18,745 nucleotides of DNA from Solirubrobacterales bacterium (GCA_003157595.1 PMKB01000269.1:1-18745), one strand, 5' to 3'; counted from the first letter of the stretch, positions 7,534 to 15,455 are shown. Notes: generated from the sequence alone by a model not told the origin. A program made the numbers and translations.

Positions 7534-8733
7534 ATGACACAACCGCTCGAGACCGGCGGCCCCGCCGGCGCCCGGCCCGGCGGCGCGAGCGCTCCGCTTG
7601 GCCGGATCGCGCGCGCCTGGGGCTGGATCGGATTGACCGGCTTCGGCGGTCCGCCGGCGCACATCGCGCTGCTGCGGCGCCTGGTCGTCGAACGCGAGGG
7701 GTGGATCGACGCCCGCGAGTTCGAGGACGCCAACGCAGCTTGCGGCCTGCTGCCCGGTCCGGCATCGACGCAGCTCGCCATCTTCTGTGCCTACCGCGTC
7801 GGGGGGATCCCCGGCGCAATCGTCGGCGGCCTCGGGTTCATCGTCCCCGCGGTCGTGCTGATCCTCCTGCTGTCGCTGGTGTTCCTCGCCCACGCTCCGC
7901 CGCTATGGGTGCGCGGCGCCGGCGCCGGCGCCGGCGCCGCGGTTGCCGCCGTCGCAGTCCACGCCGCCCGCGGCCTGATCGGGCCGAGCTTCAAGCGCGT
8001 CCGCGAGGATCGCGCGCGGCGGACCCGCTGGGCCGTCTACCTCGCCGCGGCGGTCGCCGCGGCGGCGCTGATCGGCCCCGGCCTCGTCCTGGTCCTGCTG
8101 GGCTGCGGCCTGATCGAGCTGGCCCTGCAGCGGCGACCCGCTGCGCTCTCGGCGATCCACTGGGGGCCGGTCACGGCGCTGGGGTCTGCGGCCGCGCGAG
8201 GCGGAGCGCTCGGCTCGCTCGCCTGGACGGCGTTCAAGGTCGGCGCGCTGTCGTTCGGCGGCGGCTTCGTGATCATCCCGCTGATGCAGGGCGACGCCGT
8301 CCACACCTACCACTGGATGACCAACGCGCAGTTCCTGAACGCCGTCGCGCTCGGGCAGATCACCCCCGGTCCCGTCGTCGCGACGGTCGCGGCCGTCGGC
8401 TACGCCGCACACGGGCTGCTCGGCGGCATCCTGGCCGCGCTGGTCGCCTTCAGCCCATCCTTCTCGTTCATCGTCTTCGGCGGCGGCCGATTCGAGCGGC
8501 TGCGCGCAAACGCGAACGCGCGCGCCTTCCTCGACGGCGCCGGGCCGGCGGCGGTCGGCGCTGTCCTCGGCGCCGCGATCACACTCGCCCTGGCGCTGAC
8601 GCAAGCTTGGCAGTTCGGCCTGCTCGCGGCTGCCGCGATCGCCCTGCTGCTACTGCGCCGCGGCGTCGTCGAAACGCTGCTCGGCGCGGCCGCGATCGGC
8701 GTCATCGCCGCGCTCGCCGGCGCCTCGCTGTAG
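7534..8733 (+). CDS. chrA: Chromate transporter ChrA, long-chain two-domain form
   Basis: A 399-residue inner-membrane protein of the CHR superfamily, whose characterised members export chromate by proton-coupled efflux. Two CHR halves are seen: the first (about residues 20-190) with GLTGFGGPPAHIALL and CGLLPGPASTQLA, the second (about 230-395) with KVGALSFGGGFVIIPLM and LGQITPGPVVATV. Length fits the long-chain group. About 10 hydrophobic segments are visible. A 24-bp hexamer repeat encodes Gly-Ala repeats at residues 128-135. The ATG at 7534 lies 21 bp after the acetyltransferase stop and has no strong ribosome-binding site, so it is probably cotranscribed. No ChrB-type regulator is present; chromate specificity is by family only. 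Confidence 0.92.
   Translation: MTQPLETGGPAGARPGGASAPLGRIARAWGWIGLTGFGGPPAHIALLRRLVVEREGWIDAREFEDANAACGLLPGPASTQLAIFCAYRVGGIPGAIVGGLGFIVPAVVLILLLSLVFLAHAPPLWVRGAGAGAGAAVAAVAVHAARGLIGPSFKRVREDRARRTRWAVYLAAAVAAAALIGPGLVLVLLGCGLIELALQRRPAALSAIHWGPVTALGSAAARGGALGSLAWTAFKVGALSFGGGFVIIPLMQGDAVHTYHWMTNAQFLNAVALGQITPGPVVATVAAVGYAAHGLLGGILAALVAFSPSFSFIVFGGGRFERLRANANARAFLDGAGPAAVGAVLGAAITLALALTQAWQFGLLAAAAIALLLLRRGVVETLLGAAAIGVIAALAGASL
7915..7938 (+). repeat. GGCGCC hexamer, four perfect tandem copies inside chrA
   Basis: Four uninterrupted copies of the self-complementary hexamer GGCGCC lie in frame and encode four Gly-Ala pairs at residues 128-135, at the start of a hydrophobic segment. Gain or loss of a copy would keep the frame. 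Confidence 0.9.
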
Positions 8734-8734
8734 C

Positions 8735-8754
8735 GGCGCCGTAAACCGAGCGCC
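8735..8754. terminator. Weak hairpin between convergent chrA and exporter genes
   Basis: GGCGC (8735-8739) and GCGCC (8750-8754) form a 5-bp stem with a 10-nt loop in the 50-bp gap between convergent genes. There is no T tract on either strand. It may serve as a shared transcription end, but support is thin. Confidence 0.25.
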
Positions 8755-8783
8755 GGCGCGGACCAAGCCGGCCGCCGCTGGGC

Positions 8784-9557
8784 TCACAGCGAACGCTGGT
8801 AGTGCACGAACGCGCGCGTCGCGAGTGTCGCGCTGAACAGCGTCAACGCGAGCAGCAGTCCGATGCGGCTCGCGACGAGCCCCCAGTCGATGTGCTGCAT
8901 CGCCGCCGAGCGGCCTGCCTCGACCGCCCAATTGACGGGGTTGAACCTGGCCACGGTCCTGATCCAGGCCGGGACGAGGCTCTGCTGCATCAGCGCGGTC
9001 GAGAGGAATGTCAGCGGCAGAATCACGAAGGTGACCGCGCCGATCAGCGCCTCCCGCTGACGCGCGAGCAGGGCCACGCCGTTGGAGAGCGACGCAAACG
9101 CCGCCGCGAGCAGGGCGGCAACGAGGATCAGCAGCAGAACTCCGCCGACGCCGCCGACATAGTTGGCGCCGAGCACGAGCGCAAGCGCCACGATCAGCAC
9201 CGTCTGCAGCGCGACCATCAGCGCCGCGTAGATCACGCTGCCGGCGTTGAGCGCGCCGCGCCACACCGGCGAGGCCAGCTCGCGGTCGATGACGCCGCTG
9301 GCGATGTCCTCGATGAAGCCCATCCCGGTCCACCCAGCCGATGACACGGCGAGCATCACGACGATGCCCGGCGTCAGGAAGTTGATGTAGGAGCCGCCAT
9401 GAAAGCCGGGGATCTTCGTGATCGCCTTGAACAGCGCGCCGAACAGCAGCAGCCAGATGATCGGCTGCGTCAGCGTCATCGCCAGGTATGCGGGCTGGCG
9501 AACGAATACGCGGATGCCGCGGAGGGTCACCTGCCAGGTCTGTCGCACGGCGGTCAT
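8784..9557 (-). CDS. ABC-2 type transporter permease, DrrB-like
   Basis: A 257-residue membrane protein with six hydrophobic segments of the ABC-2 family (drug or polyketide exporters such as DrrB). Seen: an N-terminal cytoplasmic stretch, TQPIIWLLLFGALF as the first membrane segment, LTPGIVVMLAV, then SGVIDRELASPVWRGALNAG (the conserved intracellular loop that touches the ATPase), and ILPLTFLSTALMQQSLVPAWIRTVARFNPVNWAVE near the C-terminus, a hallmark of this group. The start overlaps the stop of the ATPase gene at 9554 by 4 bp (ATGA), so the two are coupled. Substrate unknown. Confidence 0.92.
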   Translation of the reverse strand: MTAVRQTWQVTLRGIRVFVRQPAYLAMTLTQPIIWLLLFGALFKAITKIPGFHGGSYINFLTPGIVVMLAVSSAGWTGMGFIEDIASGVIDRELASPVWRGALNAGSVIYAALMVALQTVLIVALALVLGANYVGGVGGVLLLILVAALLAAAFASLSNGVALLARQREALIGAVTFVILPLTFLSTALMQQSLVPAWIRTVARFNPVNWAVEAGRSAAMQHIDWGLVASRIGLLLALTLFSATLATRAFVHYQRSL

Positions 9558-10528
9558 ACCGCCACCTCCTCATGTCCGTTGTGGGCCTGGGCGAAGGCCC
9601 GCCCCGCGTGGCGCAGGTACACCTCATCGAGCGAAGGCCGTGCCAGGGTGACCGAGAGCGCCTTCACGCCGCGCGCGTCGAGTGCCGCGAGCACCTCAGG
9701 GATGGCGGCGCCGCCATCGCGCGCGCGGGCGCGCAGCGTGCGGCCGGTGAGCGACACCTCCTCGACTCCGGCGACGCCCGCGAGTGCGTCGCGCGCGTCG
9801 GCGCGCTCGAGATCGGCCAGCTCGATGTGGATCGTGTCGCCGCGCAGGGCGCTCTTCAACTCCGCCGGCGCACCCTCCACAACCACCCGCCCGCGATCGA
9901 CGATCGCCAGCTGCGAGGCGAGCCTGTCGGCCTCCTCCATGTAGTGCGTGCTGAGCAGGATCGTCATCTGCTCCTCGACGGCGAGCCGCTCGATCTCGTG
10001 CCACATCTCGGACCGTGCCTCGGGGTCAAGCCCCGTCGTCGGCTCATCGAGGAACAGCACCTGCGGGCGGTGCAGCAGACCCATCGCGATATCCAGGCGG
10101 CGCTGCATCCCGCCCGAATACGTCTTCGCCGGGCGGTCGCCGGCATCGCGCAGGCCGAAGCGCTCGAGTGATCCGTCGACGCGCCGGCGCAGCTCGCGCC
10201 CCGTGATCCCGTAGAACTCGCCTTGCAGCACGAGGTTCTCGCGACCGGTCGCCTCGGGCGCCCCGCCGTGCTTCTGGCCGACGACCCCGATCGCCCGGCG
10301 CACCCCCACCGGATCGGCCAGCACGTCGATGCCAGCCACCGACGCGCTGCCGCCGTCGGGACGCGACAGCGTCGAGAGCACCCTGATCGTCGTCGACTTG
10401 CCGGCGCCGTTGGGACCGAGCAGGCCGAAGATCGTCCCGGCCTCCACCGACAGGTTCAGACCATCGAGCGCCTGCACGTCCGGCGGATAGGACTTTCGCA
10501 ACCCCTCTGCCAGTATCGCCGTTGCCAT
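9554..10528 (-). CDS. ABC exporter ATP-binding protein, DrrA-like
   Basis: A 324-residue cytoplasmic ATPase that powers the DrrB-like permease downstream. Seen: Walker A GPNGAGKST (38-46), Q-loop Gln85 in VGQKHGG, signature SGGMQ (138-142), Walker B VLFLDE (157-162), D-loop GLDP and the switch histidine His195 in STHYMEEADRL. The C-terminal 80 residues form the extra domain typical of DrrA-type proteins, ending in ARPSLDEVYLRHAGR. GGAGG lies 4 nt before the ATG at 10528. The gene diverges from a MarR-family regulator 53 bp away, which probably controls it. Family members export antibiotics or lipids. Confidence 0.94.
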   Translation of the reverse strand: MATAILAEGLRKSYPPDVQALDGLNLSVEAGTIFGLLGPNGAGKSTTIRVLSTLSRPDGGSASVAGIDVLADPVGVRRAIGVVGQKHGGAPEATGRENLVLQGEFYGITGRELRRRVDGSLERFGLRDAGDRPAKTYSGGMQRRLDIAMGLLHRPQVLFLDEPTTGLDPEARSEMWHEIERLAVEEQMTILLSTHYMEEADRLASQLAIVDRGRVVVEGAPAELKSALRGDTIHIELADLERADARDALAGVAGVEEVSLTGRTLRARARDGGAAIPEVLAALDARGVKALSVTLARPSLDEVYLRHAGRAFAQAHNGHEEVAV

Positions 10529-10543
10529 CCCGCCTCCGCTAAG

Positions 10544-10572
10544 ATTCGACTGACTGACAACTTAGCAGTCAA
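10544..10572 (-). promoter_or_regulatory. Exporter promoter with embedded MarR-type operator
   Basis: On the minus strand TTGACT (10567-10572) and TCGAAT (10544-10549) are spaced by 17 bp and match 5/6 and 4/6 of the consensus. Within the element lies an inverted repeat, TGACTG (10551-10556) and CAGTCA (10566-10571), with a 9-bp spacer. Its right arm overlaps the -35 hexamer, so a bound regulator would exclude RNA polymerase. The divergent MarR gene begins 11 bp to the right. Transcription would start near 10537, leaving a very short leader, so the exact promoter is less certain than the operator. Confidence 0.55.
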
Positions 10573-10581
10573 GAGATCAGA

Positions 10582-11076
10582 ATGTCAAATGATAAACGTG
10601 AAACCCTTCGGGAGCTGATCGACGAGGTACGCCGCTCGCAGGCCGCGACCGACCGCTTTGACCAAGCCGTCGCCGACGCGATTGGCGTCAACCGCACAGA
10701 CATGCGCTGCCTCGACACGCTCGACCGCGAGGGGGCCGTCCCAGCGGGCCGCCTGGCCGAGGCCACCGGGCTGACGAGCGGCGCGATCACCACCGCGCTC
10801 GACCGCCTCGAGCGGGCCGGCTACGCCCGCCGCGTGCACGACCCCGCAGACCGCCGTCGCGTGCTTGTCGAGCTGACGCCGGCGGTTCGCGAGCTCACCG
10901 TTCGCTTCTACCGCTCCCACGCCGAGCTCGCCGAGCAGCTCCATCAGCACTACACCCAGGAGCAAATGCAGCTGATCCTCGAGTTCATTCGCGCCGGCCG
11001 CGAGTTCAACGAACGCCACGCCGAGGAGATCGAGGCCGCCAACCGCGAGAAGCGCGAGCCGCACGACGCCCCTTGA
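10582..11076 (+). CDS. MarR-family transcriptional regulator
   Basis: A 164-residue DNA-binding protein with a winged helix-turn-helix. Seen: a dimerisation helix at the N-terminus, INRTDMRCLDTL-type helix (GVNRTDMRCLDTLDREG, 35-51), the helix-turn-helix AGRLAEATGLTSGAITTALDRLERAGY (55-81) and the wing DPADRRRVLVELT (87-99), with the DxRxxR-like arginines of the family. A long C-terminal helix follows. MarR proteins act as dimers on near-palindromic sites and are released by small phenolic or xenobiotic ligands. It is divergent from the DrrAB-like exporter, with an inverted repeat in the 53-bp spacer, which fits repression of the exporter and of itself. Ligand unknown. Confidence 0.92.
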   Translation: MSNDKRETLRELIDEVRRSQAATDRFDQAVADAIGVNRTDMRCLDTLDREGAVPAGRLAEATGLTSGAITTALDRLERAGYARRVHDPADRRRVLVELTPAVRELTVRFYRSHAELAEQLHQHYTQEQMQLILEFIRAGREFNERHAEEIEAANREKREPHDAP

Positions 11077-11135
11077 CCGGCTGAGCGCATCCGGCGGTCG
11101 CCTCTGTCGCCGCCCGCGCATGGCCGCCAGCGCCC

Positions 11136-11428
11136 TTCCTCCCAGGCGTCGGTCAACAGGTCGCGCGGTCGCCCTCGCTGACGACCTGCACGCGCACGCG
11201 CACGACACAAAGCTGCCGGCCCCACCAGACCTCCGAGAAGACGCCCGCGTCGCTCGCCGCGTAGGTGCGGATCCCGCCCTCGTCGACCATCACGTTCATG
11301 CGCACGGCGTTCCAACGCGTGGCGAAGATCCGTCCGCCGACGCGAAGCGACGGGCGCCCGTGGTGGTCGCGCTCCCCCACGCCCGCCAGACCAAGCGTCA
11401 GCTCACACGCCTGCTGCCGCGCTGTCAC
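11136..11428 (-). pseudogene. Frameshifted MmcQ/YjbR-family gene
   Basis: From a GTG at 11428 the frame reads like an MmcQ/YjbR (DUF419) protein: TARQQACELTLGLAGV, then HHGRPSLRVGGRIFAT, MNVMVDEGGIR, and EVWWGRQLCVVRVRV. It then hits TGA at 11153. The expected C-terminal helix continues in another frame as RDLLTDAWEEG (11136-11165). The switch lies at about 11163-11170 and equals one missing base. No convincing end or ribosome-binding site is seen. Family members are small CyaY-like-fold proteins of unclear role. Either this is a decayed gene or the base is a sequencing error; the family call rests on remembered motif patterns. Confidence 0.65.
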
Positions 11429-11604
11429 CCACAACCAGCAACCGATCGTCGCGCAGCGGCGCACAGAAAACCGCTGTTCGCGTTATCGAGACGGACGTTC
11501 AAGCCCACGATCCCGCCCCGCCCCACCCCACTCCGCGCCGTGTGACATGCGCTGAGCGGCTGTGGCCGTAAGGTCCGCTGGCAGCTGACACTGCCGCCGA
11601 GGGT

Positions 11605-11621
11605 AGTGATTAACCATCACT
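11605..11621. promoter_or_regulatory. 17-bp palindrome, candidate operator
   Basis: AGTGAT (11605-11610) and ATCACT (11616-11621) are perfect inverted arms around TAACC. The site is AT-rich in a GC-rich setting and ends 20 bp upstream of the candidate -35 element of the secreted-protein gene, a usual place for an activator or repressor. No regulator gene is adjacent, so the binding protein is unknown. Confidence 0.45.
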
Positions 11622-11641
11622 CCGCCAGCCGGCAGGCGGCC

Positions 11642-11670
11642 TTGCCACCTTTGGCCAGTCGTCCCATAAA
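11642..11670 (+). promoter_or_regulatory. Candidate promoter of the secreted repeat protein gene
   Basis: TTGCCA (11642-11647) and CATAAA (11665-11670) are spaced by exactly 17 bp and match 5/6 and 4/6 of the consensus. The surrounding stretch to about 11705 is unusually AT-rich. The start would be near 11677, giving a leader of about 108 nt. Confidence 0.45.
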
Positions 11671-11784
11671 GTATACATCAGCCTCCAAATCGACACAGCA
11701 GAAAGTTCACCCGCCACCGCGCGCCGGAGTGCGATACTTGGCAGCGGGTTTTCATCCTGCCTGCGCGATGTAGAGAAGGTCGCT

Positions 11785-14700
11785 GTGAGGCGGTCGGTCG
11801 CATACCCCGCGGTTCTCGGGTCGGTAGCCTTGCTACTCCTCCTCTTGGCGCTGCTGGTGCCGGCGCCGGCACTGGCTGGCACGCACGCGGTGACCTGGCC
11901 GCGCTCGCGCGCCGGCGACGCGTGGGGATCGCCCTCCGGGGCAGCATTCGCGCCCGCCGTCACGGCCAGCGCGCTCGCCGCTCCAGCGTGTGACGACAAT
12001 TGGACGCCGGAGGCCGTCGCAACGATCCCGTATTTCGACGCTCCCAACGGAAACCTTCTGGGCCACACCACGTGGACCCCCAACTGGGAGGACACACCCG
12101 GCTGGCATTCAGTCGAGATCGAAAGCCCGGTGTGGATCGACCTGACCGGCGGCTGGAGCGCCGGCGTGCCGACCGCCTCCACGAACGCCTGCATCCCCGC
12201 AGGCTCCGAGGTCGTCCAATATGGCCCGTTCGGCTCCCGGTTCTTCGACTGGGCGCCGAACGACGATCGCACCAAGACCGGTGCCGCAGAGGTCGGCACG
12301 CTGCAGATCGCAGCTGGCGCCGCGCTCGAGTTGACCAACGACTCCAACAACAACCAGGCGCACCTGGCCGCCTTTGGGGACGTCTACAACGACGGCACCA
12401 TCACGCTCAACAACTTCTACGGCTTGCTCTCAGAGAGCGGCGATGCGCCCGGCACCATCTACAACGCCGGCACGATCACCACCGCCGCCGGCAACGGCTC
12501 CGCCTACATCTACGGCAGCATTGACAACACCGGGTCCTTCAACGTCAATGGCAACACCAACCTGGACCCTGGCGGCAGCGACCTCACCTTCGCCAACACC
12601 GGGACGATAAACATCGCAGCAGGCCAGGCCCTTGACATCGCGCCGGCCGACAGCAGCGTCGTCTTCAACCTGAACGGCGGCACGATCAGCAACAGCGGCA
12701 CCTTCTATCAGCACAACGGCACGTTTAACCACACCGCCGGCGCCGCCAGCGGCAACCCGCTGATGATCGACAACGCCGATCTGCTCGCGGACCCCTCCAC
12801 CGGCTCCGCCGACATCACGGTCAACAACGGTACCGACACGCTGACCGGCGACGTCGGCGCGGGCGACACGCTCACGGTGACAAATAGCAACGGCGGCCTC
12901 GACGACGGCTATCTCACGAGCGCCACCGGCGTGTCCACCGTCACCAACGCCGGCACGATCGCACTCTCAAGCGGCAGCCAACTGAACCTCGCCGGCCTGA
13001 CCAACTCCGGCACGCTCACCGCCACCGGCGGTGAGATCAACGGCAACTTCGTCAACACCGGGATCTTCGACGTCAACGGCAGCGTCGAGATGGACTGGAC
13101 CACAGGCGGTGGCGACACCATCACCAACAGTGGCACGCTCAGCATCGCCGCGGGCCAGTCCCTGCAGATCGGCGCTGACAGCTTCGACTTCACCGGCGGC
13201 ACGATCATCAACGACGGCGGCTTCCACCAGGACCAGGGTGCCTTCAGCCACAGCGCCGGCACCGCCACCGGCAACCAGCTGGAGGTCGACGACGCCAACC
13301 TCTCCGCGGACCCGAGCTCGGGCTCGGCGAGCCTCCTGGTCGGCAACGACACGCTGACCAACGGCACAATCGCGGCCGGCGAGACGCTGGGCGTCAGCGG
13401 TGGCAATCTGGGCGACGGCAGTCTCACCGACGTGACCAACAAGGGGACGATCTCGCTCGGCGACGGCTGCGCCCTGAACATGAACGTTCTCACCAACGAC
13501 GGCACGCTCGACGCCGGCTCCGGCATGATCAACGTGACCTTCGACAACAACGGGACCTTCAACGCCGCCGGCACGCTGCTTGCCGTCTTCAACCAGAGCG
13601 CCGGCACGACCACCGTCGCCACCGGCTACTCGCTGACGGTCAGCGAAAGCACCGACGTCACGGGCGGCACGCTCGTCAACAACGGCACCTTCGCCGAGCA
13701 GAACTCGCCCTTTGCCCTCAGCGGCGGCACGATCACCAACAACGGCACGCTCGCCGTGCAGAGCTCGACCTTCACCCTCGAGGGCGGCACGATCGCCAAC
13801 AACGGCGACGTCGGGCTCTCGGGCTCCACCTTCGACCAGCAGGCGGGCACGGCGACCGGCAACCCGCTCGAAGCCGACGGCGCCACGCTGAACCTCAGCC
13901 CGTCCGCCGGCTCGGTCAGCTTCGCCGCCGACTACAGCACGGTCACGCTGAAGACCGGCGTTCCCGCGGCGGACACCTTGACGCTCGCCGGCAACGGCAA
14001 CGAGTACTTCCCCATGCACGCAATCCTTCACGCCGGCGCCTTCACCAACGCCGGCACGATCGTGCTGTCCGGTGGCGAGATCGACCTGACCGGCGTGCTC
14101 ACCAATTCGGGAAGCCTCGCGTTCGAGACCTACGGGGAGATCAAGGGCAGCTTGACGAACGCCGGAGCGGTGAGGGTCAACGGCAACACCGAACTGGAGG
14201 GCGGCTACACGCAGACCGCCGCCGGTAGCCTGAGCGTCCCGATCACCGGAGTCGGCGACCAGTACGGCTTCGACATCGCCGCCAACATGGCACTCGACGG
14301 CACGCTCGTGCTCGAGCCGAGCTCGTCCTACGCCGGCGCGGCGGCACTCGGCGACGACGACTACTTCATCAGCTACTCCGGCAGCCCCCCCAGCGGCCAG
14401 TTCGCCACGGTCACGGTCAGCCCGCCGCTCGCCGGTGGCTTGACGTTCTCCATCGACTACACCGACAGGGCATCGGGCTTCCCGGACGTCTCGGCCGTTG
14501 TCGCGGCGCTCGCTGTGCCCTTCAACACGAGCGCGCCGACGATAACCGGCAGCCCCATGCAGGGCCTCCTGCTGACGACGAACCGCGGCAGCTGGACGAA
14601 CAGCCCCACCTCGTTCACCTACCAGTGGCTGGACTGCGACATCGCCGGCGCGAACTGCAGCGCCACCGCCGCCCCGGGAAGCTCCCGCACCTACGCGCCG

Positions 14701-15429
14701 ACCGCCGCCGATGTGGGCCATACGCTGCGGGTGCTGGAGGTGGCCGCCAACGGCGCCGGACCGGGCGCTGCCGCCAGCTCCGTCGCGACTGCGATCGTGG
14801 CCGCTGCCGCGACCATCTCGACGACGCCGGCTTCGACGCCTCCGGCCAGCCTCTCGCCGCCGACGATCTCCGGCGCCACGACCGTGGGCAACACGCTGGG
14901 CGAGCAGCACGGGAGCTGGTCGAACGGCCCCACCGGCTACAGCTACCAGTGGTACCGCTGCGCGGGTGCGAGCTGCAGCGCGATCACCGGCGCGACGGCT
15001 CAGGGCTACACGCTGACGAGCGCCGATGCGGGGTACACGCTGCGGGTGGCGGAAACCGCCACCAACGCGGCGGGCGCGAGCTCGCCGGCCAACTCGCTCG
15101 CCAGCGCGGTCATCGTGTCCGCGACGTCATCGTCCCCGTCGAAGCCGTTGGCGCCCACGGCGACCCTGACCGCCAGGAAGATCAGCTCGAGCGCTCGCAG
15201 CGCCAAGTTCACGTTCAAGGCGTCAGGCAAGTCCAGCGGCTTCCAGTGCGCCCTCGTGCGAAGCGTGAAATCCAAGGGCAAGACGACGACGCCCGCCCCC
15301 AGCTACGGCGGCTGCACCTCACCGAAGACCTACAGGAACCTGAAGGCCGGCAAGTACGTGTTCTACGTGCGCGCGGTCGGACCCGGCGGCAGCGGCGCTG
15401 CCGCCGTCGATCGCTTCACGATCGCCTAG
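11785..15429 (+). CDS. Large secreted beta-strand-repeat protein with Ig-like modules
   Basis: A 1214-residue exported protein of unknown function. Residues 1-31 form a signal peptide (MRRS, a Leu-rich core, cleavage after ALA). Residues 32-175 are a unique region with three Cys. From about 175 to 880 the protein is built of short Gly/Asn/Thr-rich repeats; about 19 copies of a motif like NNGTF, NSGTL or NAGTI are countable, suggesting a beta-solenoid. Three long-range markers, GNPLMIDNADL (323), GNQLEVDDANL (496) and GNPLEADGATL (692), show duplication of larger blocks. Two Ig-like modules follow (about 915-1005 and 1025-1110; SYQW, paired Cys, DxGxTLRV), then a C-terminal two-Cys module (1122-1214, FQCALV ... 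GGCTSPKTY). No LPXTG motif, lipobox or C-terminal membrane anchor is seen, so it is probably released or held non-covalently. GTG start with GAGAAGG 5 nt upstream. Adhesion or matrix role is only a guess. Confidence 0.9.
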   Translation: MRRSVAYPAVLGSVALLLLLLALLVPAPALAGTHAVTWPRSRAGDAWGSPSGAAFAPAVTASALAAPACDDNWTPEAVATIPYFDAPNGNLLGHTTWTPNWEDTPGWHSVEIESPVWIDLTGGWSAGVPTASTNACIPAGSEVVQYGPFGSRFFDWAPNDDRTKTGAAEVGTLQIAAGAALELTNDSNNNQAHLAAFGDVYNDGTITLNNFYGLLSESGDAPGTIYNAGTITTAAGNGSAYIYGSIDNTGSFNVNGNTNLDPGGSDLTFANTGTINIAAGQALDIAPADSSVVFNLNGGTISNSGTFYQHNGTFNHTAGAASGNPLMIDNADLLADPSTGSADITVNNGTDTLTGDVGAGDTLTVTNSNGGLDDGYLTSATGVSTVTNAGTIALSSGSQLNLAGLTNSGTLTATGGEINGNFVNTGIFDVNGSVEMDWTTGGGDTITNSGTLSIAAGQSLQIGADSFDFTGGTIINDGGFHQDQGAFSHSAGTATGNQLEVDDANLSADPSSGSASLLVGNDTLTNGTIAAGETLGVSGGNLGDGSLTDVTNKGTISLGDGCALNMNVLTNDGTLDAGSGMINVTFDNNGTFNAAGTLLAVFNQSAGTTTVATGYSLTVSESTDVTGGTLVNNGTFAEQNSPFALSGGTITNNGTLAVQSSTFTLEGGTIANNGDVGLSGSTFDQQAGTATGNPLEADGATLNLSPSAGSVSFAADYSTVTLKTGVPAADTLTLAGNGNEYFPMHAILHAGAFTNAGTIVLSGGEIDLTGVLTNSGSLAFETYGEIKGSLTNAGAVRVNGNTELEGGYTQTAAGSLSVPITGVGDQYGFDIAANMALDGTLVLEPSSSYAGAAALGDDDYFISYSGSPPSGQFATVTVSPPLAGGLTFSIDYTDRASGFPDVSAVVAALAVPFNTSAPTITGSPMQGLLLTTNRGSWTNSPTSFTYQWLDCDIAGANCSATAAPGSSRTYAPTAADVGHTLRVLEVAANGAGPGAAASSVATAIVAAAATISTTPASTPPASLSPPTISGATTVGNTLGEQHGSWSNGPTGYSYQWYRCAGASCSAITGATAQGYTLTSADAGYTLRVAETATNAAGASSPANSLASAVIVSATSSSPSKPLAPTATLTARKISSSARSAKFTFKASGKSSGFQCALVRSVKSKGKTTTPAPSYGGCTSPKTYRNLKAGKYVFYVRAVGPGGSGAAAVDRFTIA
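13663..13842 (+). repeat. Three 60-bp tandem repeats (20 residues each) in the secreted protein
   Basis: Three consecutive 20-residue units at residues 627-646, 647-666 and 667-686 begin GGTLVNNGT, GGTITNNGT and GGTIANNGD. The DNA period is exactly 60 bp, with GGCGGCAC at the head of each copy. Twenty residues is about one turn of a beta-helix. They are the clearest recent duplication within the longer degenerate repeat region. Confidence 0.85.
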
Positions 15430-15455
15430 CGCGGCGCCGGCCTCGCATCGTGCGC

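Larger units (their letters stand above)
11429..11784. other. Intergenic region upstream of the large secreted protein
   Basis: A 356-bp gap with no believable gene. The left part (11429-11600) shows nothing beyond a pyrimidine-rich, C-rich stretch at 11508-11535. The right part holds a palindrome (11605-11621), a small hairpin CCGCC/GGCGG (11622-11639), the candidate promoter (11642-11670), an AT-richer leader of about 108 nt, and the GAGAAGG ribosome-binding site (11773-11779). Confidence 0.6.

Noticed and set aside
6313..7893. Minus-strand open frame of 526 codons across CBS, GNAT and chrA
   Set aside because: Translation is Arg/Asp/Gly/His-rich low-complexity text, antisense to three genes with clear family motifs; long open antisense frames are expected at this GC content.
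7443..8744. Plus-strand open frame of 433 codons overlapping chrA
   Set aside because: Arg/Pro-rich shadow in another frame of chrA, which has two full CHR domains.
12967..14910. Minus-strand open frame of 647 codons opposite the secreted protein
   Set aside because: The repetitive Val/Ala/Gly/Arg translation mirrors the repeats of the plus-strand gene; no start context or domain is recognisable.
11785..15429. Possible CRISPR or phage-tail origin of the periodic region
   Set aside because: The periodicity is in-frame protein repeat (60 bp and longer blocks), with no direct repeat-spacer alternation and no phage or cas genes nearby.
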